This document shows positions 16,858-25,504 of a stretch of 57,068 nucleotides of DNA, one piece after another; position 1 is the stretch's first letter, and each line of letters starts with the position of its first letter. The stretch lies in the NCBI GenBank assembly GCA_937959395.1, contig CALGLR010000049.1:1-57068 (forward strand), written 5' to 3'. This stretch comes from an uncultured Flavobacteriaceae bacterium (GTDB lineage Bacteria > Bacteroidota > Bacteroidia > Flavobacteriales > Flavobacteriaceae). The position numbers and the translations under genes were made by a program. Below the pieces are notes generated by a model. The model did not search any database. It was not told the DNA's origin and saw nothing but the letters and a program-made list of their open reading frames with translations.

Positions 16858-18822
16858 TTATTCTTTTTTTACATTAGGATTTGCCCACATAGTACTCCAT
16901 TGCCATAGCCAAGTGCTAATTCTATTAATACTAACTTGATGTGAATAATCCATAATATTATCCGTTTTATTTTTCACCAAAGTAAAATCACCTTTATTAC
17001 TAAAACTGTGATGTAACCCCATTGCATGTAAAGTTTCATGAGTCGTTGTAGATGTATTGTGTGTATTATACAATACAACTGCCTTAGAATTAATGCTTTC
17101 CGCAGCACCATTATAACCTTGATAATATCTCGTTGCCGATGATCTATTGATTTTTACTTCTCCACCCGCTTCTCCAAAAAGAAATACTTTAAAAGAATCA
17201 TTATAACCAGTATGTACTCTATCAAACTCTGTTCTTAAGTGGGCATGAATACCCGATATATCGTTAACAGTGATCACTCCATTAAAATTAAGTTTATAAG
17301 TACTATTTAAAATTGGATCTGCTGTTAAATCTAATTCTTTTTCGATAATATTTGGTTTTATTAAGGCTTGATTTAAATATTTTTCTAAAAATCTTTTTTC
17401 ATTTGTAGTACTACCAGTAGTTACTCCATTTCCTATATTAATTTTAACTTTAACAAATACAATATCTGCTTTATAACGATTTGCTTTATCATTAGGCATG
17501 ACTTTTAGTTTTCCAGCAAATTTCCCATCGGCTTCTACTTCTATAAATTTATCTGCACCAAACTCTTTAATACATTCTATCGTTAAATCGTCTGCCAATT
17601 CTTTTTTTCCAACTGTTTTATGAGACACTTCAGTTTTATCGAGTTTAAAATAAGTATTGTCGTACTTGTATTCAATTTTCTTAGCATCAGAACCCTCAAT
17701 TTCTACCTTTAATGTTAATGTTGCCTTTTTATTGGGTAATAAGACTAAAACCGGAACAACATATTTATCATTAGCTTTTATAGGATGTTTCGGCATTTCA
17801 AACTTTTTGCCCAGTTTTGTATACTCTGCATTATCTTTTTTAAACGTATTCGTTAGTATTTTTTTTCCAGATGAATCGAGAACAAAATTACCTAGCGCAT
17901 CTTTTTTATATTCGTATTTACCAATAAAATCTTTATAAAAAACATCTCCTTTTTTACCTGTATCACCCATTCGCAACCAATCAAAACCATAGTCCCCCTT
18001 ATAACTGTTACCTGTTCGAAAGTTAACTAACACTTTAGATGTAGGAACTATCTGCAAAGCCTCACTCTTCTTCTGATAACCATTATGATCAATTTTAGCA
18101 ATAAGCTTATCAATATCGGCAGTTTTAAAAGTTTCCCACTGTTCTTTTATTTCTAAAGCAGTAAGTTCTACCATACCATCTTCTGTAACGGCTTCTTCAA
18201 AAACGAGTTCAGTTTCTCCGTTTTCAAATTCGCTACCATCTTCTTTTGTAATGGTAATTTTTACGCTAGTCGTTTCTGGATTATCAATTTGTGCTGTTAA
18301 AGCGATCTTTTCTGCATAAGTAGTCTCTTGAATGGTTTCTTTGGTTTCTGGGTTTATCCAGTCTATAGAAAGTATATTTGGTGTTGGATCTTCAGTTGTA
18401 GTAGCGGCTACAACTTTAACATCGGGATCGGTGATTTTCCAATAGTGTTTAAAAATGGTTTCTCCATCTTGAACCATAGATGCTGGGGAGAGCTTAATAT
18501 AAGTTTTCATAGGGTCGCTATTTACCCCATTAAAATTATTTCTATGCTCTAAAACATAAACGTCTCTAAGCTCAATAACTTTGCTTTTTGTATCTAGTTT
18601 TGCAGGTGAAATTATAATTTTTATGCAATCTATCATCTCACCACTCGCCATTTTATCAAAAAACACATCGTCTTTTTGAGTCTCGTAAGTTAATCCCCAA
18701 ATTCCTCCTGTTGGTTTCGATGATGGGTAACCATTCGTATTCGCTTTTTGGTGAAATGATAAATTAAACCAAAGTACGTTTAAGGTTGAATCGTCTATAT
18801 GTAATTTGGTATTGATACCCAT
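16858..18822 (-). CDS. Evolved TssD (Hcp) type VI tube protein fused to a metzincin-like metallopeptidase
   Basis: A 654-aa two-part protein. Residues 1-135 match the Bacteroidota T6SS tube protein TssD/Hcp: a NVL segment, Q followed by NTNGYPSS then GG, an E near 47, DVYVLEHRNNF and PMKTYIKLSPA. The middle, about 145-500, is beta-rich and unassigned. The C-terminal domain has a complete zinc site HETLHAMGLHH (His595, Glu596, His599, His605) and a Met-turn (NIMDYS, Met624), which is the metzincin pattern. Established: Hcp fused to toxin domains is loaded in the T6SS tube. Inferred: this is an antibacterial or anti-host peptidase effector. No T6SS core genes are in the window. It lies between batA and batB, followed by two exported proteins. 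Confidence 0.85.
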   Translation of the reverse strand: MGINTKLHIDDSTLNVLWFNLSFHQKANTNGYPSSKPTGGIWGLTYETQKDDVFFDKMASGEMIDCIKIIISPAKLDTKSKVIELRDVYVLEHRNNFNGVNSDPMKTYIKLSPASMVQDGETIFKHYWKITDPDVKVVAATTTEDPTPNILSIDWINPETKETIQETTYAEKIALTAQIDNPETTSVKITITKEDGSEFENGETELVFEEAVTEDGMVELTALEIKEQWETFKTADIDKLIAKIDHNGYQKKSEALQIVPTSKVLVNFRTGNSYKGDYGFDWLRMGDTGKKGDVFYKDFIGKYEYKKDALGNFVLDSSGKKILTNTFKKDNAEYTKLGKKFEMPKHPIKANDKYVVPVLVLLPNKKATLTLKVEIEGSDAKKIEYKYDNTYFKLDKTEVSHKTVGKKELADDLTIECIKEFGADKFIEVEADGKFAGKLKVMPNDKANRYKADIVFVKVKINIGNGVTTGSTTNEKRFLEKYLNQALIKPNIIEKELDLTADPILNSTYKLNFNGVITVNDISGIHAHLRTEFDRVHTGYNDSFKVFLFGEAGGEVKINRSSATRYYQGYNGAAESINSKAVVLYNTHNTSTTTHETLHAMGLHHSFSNKGDFTLVKNKTDNIMDYSHQVSINRISTWLWQWSTMWANPNVKKE

Positions 18823-18865
18823 TGTAATTTCTTTTGCAACTTATTTATTAATCCTTTCATCTTCT

Positions 18866-18890
18866 CACTTCGGCTAAGCTCAGTGATCAC
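18866..18890. repeat. Dispersed repeat (CACTTCGGCT family)
   Basis: Single copy of the CACTTCGGCTxxGCTCAGTG repeat, in the gap between batA and the TssD fusion gene. Other copies lie at 38427-38536 and 38959-38981. It marks the left boundary of the material inserted between batA and batB. Confidence 0.7.
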
Positions 18891-18917
18891 ACTATACTAT
18901 TACGCTCAATGTCCAAT

Positions 18918-19922
18918 TTAAACAAAACTTCTAAAAACAGTATATCTTAACAATAATTCTAATAGCAGTAAAATCCCTGCAATCCATACAAACCATCTAA
19001 ATTTCTCTTCGTACGTGGTGTACTTAATTTCTTCTACTTCTGTTTTTTCTAATTTGTTTATTTCGTCATAAATAGCTTCAAGTTTCTTATTGTTTGTTGC
19101 TCTAAAATACTTACCTCCTGTGACTTGTGCAATTTCTTTTAGCAAAACTTCATCTATTTCTACAGGTGTTCTTGCATATTGAAAACTCCCGTTTGGTTTA
19201 ATAGCTACTGGCGATAATGCCATTCCATTAGTTCCTAAGCCTATGGTGTAGGTTTTAATTCCAAACTCTACGGCCAACTCACTAGCAATTTTAGGGTTTA
19301 TTGCTCCAGAATTATTTACCCCATCTGTTAATAGAATAATAACTTTACTTTTAGCTCTACTATCTTTTAAACGATTAACAGAAGTCGCCAAGCCCATTCC
19401 TATAGCAGTACCGCCTTCTATAATCGTATTATATCGTATTTCTTTTAGTGATCGTAAAACAATGTTTTTATCACTTGTAATTGGCGTTTTAGTATAACTC
19501 TCTCCTGCATATTCTACTAAACCAATACGATCATTCGGACGCCCTTTAATAAACGCTGATGCCACTTTTTTTAAGGCCTCTAAGCGATTAGGTTTTAAAT
19601 CTTTTGCGAGCATACTCGCCGAAACATCAATGGCTATTACAATATCTATTCCTCGTGTTGATTTTGTTTTTGAAGAAACATCGCTAGTTCGAGGTCTCGC
19701 CATTGCAACAATTAAAAACGCTAAGGCTAACAAACGTAATGCAAATAACAAATGACGTAATTTAGGTAGCCACGAATTAGTTATTTTAAACCCTTTTAAA
19801 GTTGATATTTTTAACTCGGCTGTTTGCTGGTTGTATTTAAACACGTACCATAACATAGCCAATGGAAGCAATAACAGCAACCAAAAAAACTCTTTGTTAT
19901 AAAATTCTACGCCTTCAAACAT
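18918..19922 (-). CDS. batA: BatA: von Willebrand factor A domain membrane protein
   Basis: A 334-aa inner-membrane protein with membrane segments at about 12-29 and 58-76, a VWA domain at about 90-285 with MIDAS residues Asp99, Ser101 and Ser103 (DVSAS), and a C-terminal segment near 309-328. It is close in length and layout to BatB. It overlaps the upstream BatD-like gene by 1 bp. In other Flavobacteriaceae batB usually follows directly; here five unrelated genes intervene. Confidence 0.93.
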   Translation of the reverse strand: MFEGVEFYNKEFFWLLLLLPLAMLWYVFKYNQQTAELKISTLKGFKITNSWLPKLRHLLFALRLLALAFLIVAMARPRTSDVSSKTKSTRGIDIVIAIDVSASMLAKDLKPNRLEALKKVASAFIKGRPNDRIGLVEYAGESYTKTPITSDKNIVLRSLKEIRYNTIIEGGTAIGMGLATSVNRLKDSRAKSKVIILLTDGVNNSGAINPKIASELAVEFGIKTYTIGLGTNGMALSPVAIKPNGSFQYARTPVEIDEVLLKEIAQVTGGKYFRATNNKKLEAIYDEINKLEKTEVEEIKYTTYEEKFRWFVWIAGILLLLELLLRYTVFRSFV

Positions 19923-21622
19923 TATTCTTCGGTTTTTTGTTCTTTTAATTCAATTGAGTTTAATACACGATCATGTATTTTTTTCAAATAGTCTTCATTC
20001 CCTAAATAGGCCATTGAAATCGCATGGGTAACGATTACGTCTTCAGAAGCTGTAAATACTAATAATGTAAATTTCCCAGGCACATACTTATCTGATCCTT
20101 CTTTTAAAGCGTATTCATAACTACCTGATACTTTAAGCCCTTCCGCTCCATTTGGAGTGACAAATTTTTCATTATTAGAAATAATATTTCTATAGCCTTT
20201 TGCTTCAAACTGTTTTAATGTTTTATCTATTAATTTAGATGCTATCATTGCTACTTGCTCATCTCCATTATTTGCTTCTGCTTCCTGTTTCTTTTCTTGC
20301 TTATAAACCATGGTGCTCAATACTATTTCTAGTTCATTATCATGTTTATAATGAAAACTAGAAGCACTCGCTTTGTCTTTTATCTCATCTGGCAATGACA
20401 CTTCCTGTCGTTCTAAAACCTCTGGTGTCTCTATATTTACCTTAGGAAACCCATAAGCACTTTGTACCCATTCTCCTTCTAAGAGTTTTTTTGTTTGCTT
20501 ACCAGTAATTGTATCTTTAACATTGGTAAAACCATGCTTTGCAATAATACCTCCACCTATCATTAACAGAAGAAGAAAACCAATGACAGAGGTTAATACT
20601 ATTTTCTCTAATCGTCGTTTGCGCTTTTCTTCTTGTTCATACTCTTTTATTAATAGTTTTTCTTCTTCAGTTGGTTCTGGCAAGGCTTCTTTTACAAGAT
20701 CTAACTCTAAATCAATAGTTTGCCTATCCATTTTTGCTAACTCTATATCTGGAGCAGACTTTGCGAATTTTACTAAATCGGCACGTTGCAGAATATTTTT
20801 TATCTTAAGAATATCATCTTCTTTCAAATCGATTTGATTCCCATCTTTTAACAACATTAAACGAGAAATTAACTCCTCAGTTGTACTTTCTAAAGCATGG
20901 TCATATACTTTTTCATCTAAATATTTACGAATAATAAAAGTAAGATCTGAGTAGTACTCCTTTAACTCTTCTTTTTGTAAATACCCGCTTTCATCAAGTT
21001 TTTTTAAAGCTAATTTTGCGCGATCATATGGTGGTAATAAGGCAATTTCTTCTTCTTCAGTTAATGGTTTTTTTCGCCAAATAAACCACCAAAGTAAAAA
21101 TCCAATAATTGTAAAAACTAATAGTGTTAACAATAAATATTTCCACCAGCTACCTCCAGATTTATTGACTTCTATTATTGGCTTAATACCATATAACCCT
21201 TGTTTTGTAGTATCTACTAAAACATTATTAACTTCAATAGTTAAAGAATCTGTTAAAAACTCTTTAGTTCCAACAATTACCTTTTGTTTTGGTATGGCAT
21301 AACGTCCAGAATCAAATTGTGTTAGCCCATACTTTTTAATAAGATTGTACTTCGCATTACGTTTTGTTGTATCTATTTTATAAGATTCTATAACTTCTAA
21401 AGGCATAAATGTTTGGCCTTCTGGAAAAACAACAACATTTACCGTATCTGTCTCTACTTCAATTTTATACGTAATTTCTTGACCAATTTTTATTGATGTA
21501 GAATCTACAGAAGTCTTTACTTGACTGAATGAGAATAGAGAAAAAAGAGCAAAAAATAAAGAGAACAGACGCGTTCTATTCTTCCTAACTTCAATATTTA
21601 TAAATCTAAAATCTTTAATCAT
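19922..21622 (-). CDS. BatD-like membrane protein of the bat operon
   Basis: A 566-aa protein found between the DUF58 gene and batA in Flavobacteriaceae. It has a signal peptide (the hydrophobic run FSLFFALFSLFSFSQ follows about 18 polar residues), an N-terminal beta domain like that of BatD (about 35-150), a membrane segment near 162-182, a cytoplasmic helical region, a second membrane segment near 340-360, and an exported C-terminal domain. The first dozen codons overlap a relative of the 11431-11500 repeat, so the true start may be slightly downstream, but no later ATG precedes the signal peptide. Confidence 0.82.
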   Translation of the reverse strand: MIKDFRFINIEVRKNRTRLFSLFFALFSLFSFSQVKTSVDSTSIKIGQEITYKIEVETDTVNVVVFPEGQTFMPLEVIESYKIDTTKRNAKYNLIKKYGLTQFDSGRYAIPKQKVIVGTKEFLTDSLTIEVNNVLVDTTKQGLYGIKPIIEVNKSGGSWWKYLLLTLLVFTIIGFLLWWFIWRKKPLTEEEEIALLPPYDRAKLALKKLDESGYLQKEELKEYYSDLTFIIRKYLDEKVYDHALESTTEELISRLMLLKDGNQIDLKEDDILKIKNILQRADLVKFAKSAPDIELAKMDRQTIDLELDLVKEALPEPTEEEKLLIKEYEQEEKRKRRLEKIVLTSVIGFLLLLMIGGGIIAKHGFTNVKDTITGKQTKKLLEGEWVQSAYGFPKVNIETPEVLERQEVSLPDEIKDKASASSFHYKHDNELEIVLSTMVYKQEKKQEAEANNGDEQVAMIASKLIDKTLKQFEAKGYRNIISNNEKFVTPNGAEGLKVSGSYEYALKEGSDKYVPGKFTLLVFTASEDVIVTHAISMAYLGNEDYLKKIHDRVLNSIELKEQKTEE

Positions 21623-21635
21623 AAATCGTTAATTC

Positions 21636-22502
21636 TTATCCTCTTCTTTTAAAATAACCCAATAACTTTTTCACATAGCTTTCGTCTACTCTACAGTCTA
21701 TAGTTCCTGCTCCAGATTTCGCAAAACTGTCTTTATAATAACTTACTTTCTCTTTATAATAGTTGCTATAACTATGACGCACTTTTTTAGACCCTGTATT
21801 TACAAGCATTAATTCTCCTGTTTCTTCATCTTGCATTTGTACCATTCCTAAATTAGGAATACTTTCTTCATGCTTATCATAGACTCTAATACCTGTTACG
21901 TCATGTTTATTTGCCGAAATTTTTAGCGTTTGTTTATAATCATCGGCAATAAAATCAGACAGCACAAAAACAATCGCTTTTTTCTTCATTACATTTCTAA
22001 GAAACTTGAACGCTTCAGCTAAATTGGTATGCTTACTTTTAGGTTTAAATTCTATTAATTCGCGAATAATTCTCAAGACGTGTGAGCGTCCTTTTTTAGG
22101 TGGAATAAATAACTCGATATTATCTGAGAATAAAATAAGTCCGATCTTATCATTATTTTGTGTTGCCGAAAATGCTAAAGTTGCAGCAATCTCTGTAACT
22201 ACTTCATTTTTGAATTGTTGTTCCGTTCCAAAAAATTCCGAACCAGAAACATCTACCATCAACATCATGGTAAGCTCTCGTTCTTCCTCAAAAACTTTTA
22301 CATAAGGCTCATTATATCGTGCAGTAACATTCCAATCGATACTTCTTACGTCGTCTCCAAATTGATATTGCCTTACTTCAGAAAAAGTCATACCACGACC
22401 TTTGAAAGTCGAATGGTATTCGCCTCCAAAAATATGATCAGACAAACGGCGTGTCTTAATCTCAATTTTTCGAACTTTTTTTAGTAATTCTTTAGTATCC
22501 AT
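21636..22502 (-). CDS. DUF58 domain protein
   Basis: A 288-aa soluble protein. Residues 24-75 hold the DUF58 core (the GGEYHSTFKGRGMTFSEVRQ stretch, then DDVRSIDWNVTAR). A VWA-like fold follows with DVSGS at residues 84-88. DUF58 proteins are encoded next to MoxR ATPases and are presumed substrates or adaptors. It starts 89 bp after moxR, with a palindromic repeat in the gap, and ends 14 bp before the BatD-like gene. Confidence 0.93.
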   Translation of the reverse strand: MDTKELLKKVRKIEIKTRRLSDHIFGGEYHSTFKGRGMTFSEVRQYQFGDDVRSIDWNVTARYNEPYVKVFEEERELTMMLMVDVSGSEFFGTEQQFKNEVVTEIAATLAFSATQNNDKIGLILFSDNIELFIPPKKGRSHVLRIIRELIEFKPKSKHTNLAEAFKFLRNVMKKKAIVFVLSDFIADDYKQTLKISANKHDVTGIRVYDKHEESIPNLGMVQMQDEETGELMLVNTGSKKVRHSYSNYYKEKVSYYKDSFAKSGAGTIDCRVDESYVKKLLGYFKRRG

Positions 22503-22508
22503 TTCTTA

Positions 22509-22570
22509 ATTTACGATTGGAGATTTTTGATTTGCGATTTTATTAATTAAAAACCATAAATCGTAATTCG
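22509..22570. repeat. Palindromic repeat in the moxR-DUF58 gap
   Basis: The first 25 bases (22509-22533) are identical to 11431-11455 in the batC-batD gap. An imperfect inverted arm lies at about 22554-22570. It immediately precedes the DUF58 start codon at 22502 on the minus strand. Confidence 0.7.
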
Positions 22571-22590
22571 TTATTCTAAAATCAGAAATT

Positions 22591-23592
22591 CTACGGTACT
22601 TCAATTTCGTTAACAATCTTATTAATAATATCTTCAGAAGTAACGTTCTCTGCTTCGGCTTCGTAGGTAATCCCAATTCTATGGCGTAAAACATCATATA
22701 CTACAGCTCTAACATCTTCAGGAATAACATAACCACGTCGTTTAATAAACGCATAACATTTTGCAGCGGTTGCTAAATTTATACTTCCACGAGGCGAAGC
22801 TCCAAAAGAAATTAATGGTTTTAAGTTTTCAAGCTTATACTTTTCTGGATAACGTGTTGCGAAAATAATATCTAAAATATATTTTTCAATTTTCTCATCC
22901 ATATAAACTTCTCGAACAGCTTCTTGCGCCCGTAATATTTGAGCTACAGAAACTACTGGGTTTATAGTCTCATAAGAACCTTTAAGATTCGCACGCATTA
23001 TTAACTGCTCTTCGTCTTGCTTTGGATAATCTATAACCGTTTTTAGCATAAAACGATCTATCTGCGCTTCTGGCAAAGGATAAGTTCCTTCTTGTTCTAC
23101 AGGATTTTGTGTTGCCATTACCAAGAAAGGCTTATCTAAGATAAAAGTTTCATCTCCAATAGTAACCTGCTTTTCTTGCATGGCTTCTAATAAAGCAGAT
23201 TGCACTTTTGCTGGTGCTCTATTAATTTCATCGGCTAAGACGAAATTGGCGAAAATTGGTCCTTTTTTTATTGAAAAATCATTAATTTTCATATTATAGA
23301 TCATCGTTCCAACAACATCTGCAGGTAATAAATCTGGTGTAAATTGAATACGACTAAAACTACCATCTATAGCCTTAGATAAGGAATTAATAGCCAGTGT
23401 TTTTGCTAAACCAGGAACACCTTCAAGTAAAATATGCCCTTGACCAAGTAATCCTATAAGTAAACGTTCGATCATATGTTTCTGACCAACAATTACTTTG
23501 TTCATTTCACGCGTTAGCAAATCGACAAAAGCACTCTCTTTTTCTATCTTTTCATTTATTGATTTTATATCAATAGTTGCTGTTTCTTCCAT
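22591..23592 (-). CDS. MoxR family AAA+ ATPase
   Basis: A 333-aa cytoplasmic AAA+ ATPase that heads the bat operon. Walker A is GVPGLAKT (58-65), Walker B ends in Asp121-Glu122 (LADEINRAP), and sensor 1 is ATQNP. MoxR proteins act as chaperone-like ATPases that activate VWA partners, here presumably BatA, BatB and the DUF58 protein. A promoter with both -33 and -7 elements lies just upstream. It is very well conserved and of normal length. Confidence 0.96.
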   Translation of the reverse strand: MEETATIDIKSINEKIEKESAFVDLLTREMNKVIVGQKHMIERLLIGLLGQGHILLEGVPGLAKTLAINSLSKAIDGSFSRIQFTPDLLPADVVGTMIYNMKINDFSIKKGPIFANFVLADEINRAPAKVQSALLEAMQEKQVTIGDETFILDKPFLVMATQNPVEQEGTYPLPEAQIDRFMLKTVIDYPKQDEEQLIMRANLKGSYETINPVVSVAQILRAQEAVREVYMDEKIEKYILDIIFATRYPEKYKLENLKPLISFGASPRGSINLATAAKCYAFIKRRGYVIPEDVRAVVYDVLRHRIGITYEAEAENVTSEDIINKIVNEIEVP

Positions 23593-23616
23593 CTTTATTA
23601 TTGATTTTTTAAGGGT

Positions 23617-23648
23617 CGAATATAGTATCGGAAATTAAGAATTGCAAA
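23617..23648 (-). promoter_or_regulatory. Candidate promoter of the moxR-bat operon
   Basis: On the minus strand: TTTG (23648-23645), 20 nt, then TATATTCG (23624-23617), one mismatch to TAnnTTTG. The start of transcription would lie about 15-20 nt before the moxR ATG at 23592. Confidence 0.5.
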
Positions 23649-23755
23649 TTGTTGATTTTTTTAATGATATGCTGTTAATAATTGGTTAAAAAATCAAGTG
23701 TTTAAGGCCTTTAATCATTATTTCTTTTCTATTTTTAAGCAACTAATTAATTATA

Positions 23756-24631
23756 ATGATATTAAGTAATTATTCTAGAATTATCTCAGGTGTTATGACC
23801 TACGGGAAATGGGGAAAACAATTTAACAAAACAGAAATTGCAAACCTTATAAATCATTGTGTAGAAATTGGCATCACAACCTTTGATCATGCTGATATTT
23901 ATGGAGACTATACTACAGAAATAGATTATGGAAATGCTTTTACTGAAAGCGGTATAAGTAGAGAAAAAATTCAACTCATTTCAAAATGTGGCATTCAATA
24001 CCTTTGCGAAAAACGACCTCAAAATAAAGTAAAACACTATAATTATCATAAAGATTATATCATTTCTTCAGCTGAAAATGCTTTAAAAAACCTAAAAACT
24101 GACTATCTAGATTTATTTTTACTGCATAGACCTAGCCCTTTAATGCACCCAGAAACAATTTCAGAAGCCATTTCATCTTTAAGACAACAAGGAAAAATTA
24201 AAGCTTTTGGTGTGTCTAATTTTTCGCCTTCGCAAACCGATTTAATTAGACAATACACCACTGTTTCTGTAAATCAAATTGAATTCTCATTAACTAACAA
24301 CGCCCCTATGAATAATGGTGTTTTAGATCATATGCAAATACATAAAATCACACCTATGGCTTGGTCTCCTTTAGGTTTTGTTTTTAAAGAAGATAATGAA
24401 CAAACTAGACGCATACATAAACAATTAGGTGATTTAAAAGAAAAATATAACGCCACAGAAGATCAATTACTTTTAACCTGGATTTTAAAACACCCTGCAA
24501 ACATTTACCCAGTGGTAGGAACAACTAATAAAACCAGATTAACCAATGCTATAAAAGCCATAAATATTGATTTAGAACTTCAAGATTGGTTCTTAATATT
24601 AGTTGCAAGCCAAGGACATAAAGTACCGTAA
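23756..24631 (+). CDS. Aldo/keto reductase
   Basis: A 291-aa cytoplasmic NADPH-dependent oxidoreductase with a TIM-barrel fold. The catalytic Asp/Tyr region is FDHADIYGDY (about 40-49), the Lys is in ISKCG (about 77-81) and the His is in LFLLHRPSP (about 120-128). GVSNFSP near 158 is the family signature 2, and VVGTTNKTRL near the C-terminus binds NADP. It resembles the YdhF-like branch. Its substrate is unknown. It faces away from moxR and is followed by a group of same-strand genes separated by hairpin repeats. Confidence 0.94.
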   Translation: MILSNYSRIISGVMTYGKWGKQFNKTEIANLINHCVEIGITTFDHADIYGDYTTEIDYGNAFTESGISREKIQLISKCGIQYLCEKRPQNKVKHYNYHKDYIISSAENALKNLKTDYLDLFLLHRPSPLMHPETISEAISSLRQQGKIKAFGVSNFSPSQTDLIRQYTTVSVNQIEFSLTNNAPMNNGVLDHMQIHKITPMAWSPLGFVFKEDNEQTRRIHKQLGDLKEKYNATEDQLLLTWILKHPANIYPVVGTTNKTRLTNAIKAINIDLELQDWFLILVASQGHKVP

Positions 24632-24632
24632 A

Positions 24633-24654
24633 ATTCCTGAGCAGGCAGAAATCT
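24633..24654. repeat. Degenerate hairpin repeat
   Basis: Reads ATTCCTGAGCAGGCAGAAAT, a decayed member of the ATTCCTGCCTGCGCAGGAAT family. It lies 2 bp after the aldo/keto reductase stop codon. Confidence 0.5.
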
Positions 24655-24724
24655 TATAAAGTGAAAGAAAAAGCTTGCTACCCCAATAATAACAAAAAAT
24701 AAAATTTAATATAAATTAAAAAGA

Positions 24725-24742
24725 TTCCCGCCTTCGCGGGAA
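24725..24742. repeat. Hairpin repeat abutting an SDR start codon
   Basis: TTCCCGC-CTTC-GCGGGAA, perfect 7-bp arms. It ends at the base before the ATG at 24743, so it occupies the whole region where a ribosome would bind. The second ATG at 24749 may be the real start. Confidence 0.8.
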
Positions 24743-25501
24743 ATGATTATGAAAAAAATAGCATTAATTACTGGAGCAACTAGCGGTATTGGAAGAGCCA
24801 CAGCTCACGAATTCGCAAAACAAGGTATTAATTTAATACTTTGCGGTAGGCGACAAGAAAGACTAGACACTATTAAAGACGCACTTAATAAACTAACTGA
24901 AGTTCACACATTAAATTTTGATGTAAGAGATAAAAAAGCAGTATTTAAAGCGATTGAATCCCTTCCTGAAAACTTCAAAAATATTGATATATTAATAAAT
25001 AATGCAGGAAATGCTCATGGTTTAGATCCCATACAAGATGGAAATACAAACGATTGGGATGCCATGATGGATATTAATGTAAAAGGGCTTCTTTATGTAA
25101 GTAAAGCCATTATTCCACAAATGACAAAGAGACAATCTGGGCATGTCATTAATATAGGTTCATCTGCGGGCAAAGAGGTGTATCCTAAAGGCAATGTGTA
25201 TTGTGCCAGTAAGCATGCTGTTCTTGCCATTACTGAGGGTATGCGTATTGATCTTAATCCTTTCGGAATAAAGGTAAGTGCTATAAACCCTGGATTAGTA
25301 GAAACCGAATTCTCCCAAGTGCGTTTTAAAGGAGAAACATTAGCAGATAATGTCTATAAAGGTTACAAAGCGCTACAACCTCATGATGTTGCCGAAGTTA
25401 TTTATTTTGCGGTCTCTCGACCTGCACATGTTAATATTGCTGATGTTTTAATGTTTTGTACCGCGCAAGCTAGTTCTACAATAGTAAAGAAAGAAATATA
25501 A
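24743..25501 (+). CDS. Short-chain dehydrogenase/reductase (YdfG-like)
   Basis: A 252-aa NAD(P)-dependent oxidoreductase: GATSGIGRA near residues 10-18, NNAGNAHG near 89, catalytic Ser in GSSAGKE, and YxxxK in YCASK near 156. The INPGLVETEFSQVRF segment is typical of YdfG/3-hydroxy acid dehydrogenases, which would suggest a serine- or 3-hydroxypropionate-like substrate; that is a family-level inference. It ends 3 bp before the ATG of the next gene. Confidence 0.93.
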   Translation: MIMKKIALITGATSGIGRATAHEFAKQGINLILCGRRQERLDTIKDALNKLTEVHTLNFDVRDKKAVFKAIESLPENFKNIDILINNAGNAHGLDPIQDGNTNDWDAMMDINVKGLLYVSKAIIPQMTKRQSGHVINIGSSAGKEVYPKGNVYCASKHAVLAITEGMRIDLNPFGIKVSAINPGLVETEFSQVRFKGETLADNVYKGYKALQPHDVAEVIYFAVSRPAHVNIADVLMFCTAQASSTIVKKEI

Positions 25502-25504
25502 TTG

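Noticed and set aside
15317-18822. A complete type VI secretion locus
   Set aside because: Only the TssD-like tube fusion is present. No sheath, baseplate, membrane-complex or ClpV genes were seen in the window.
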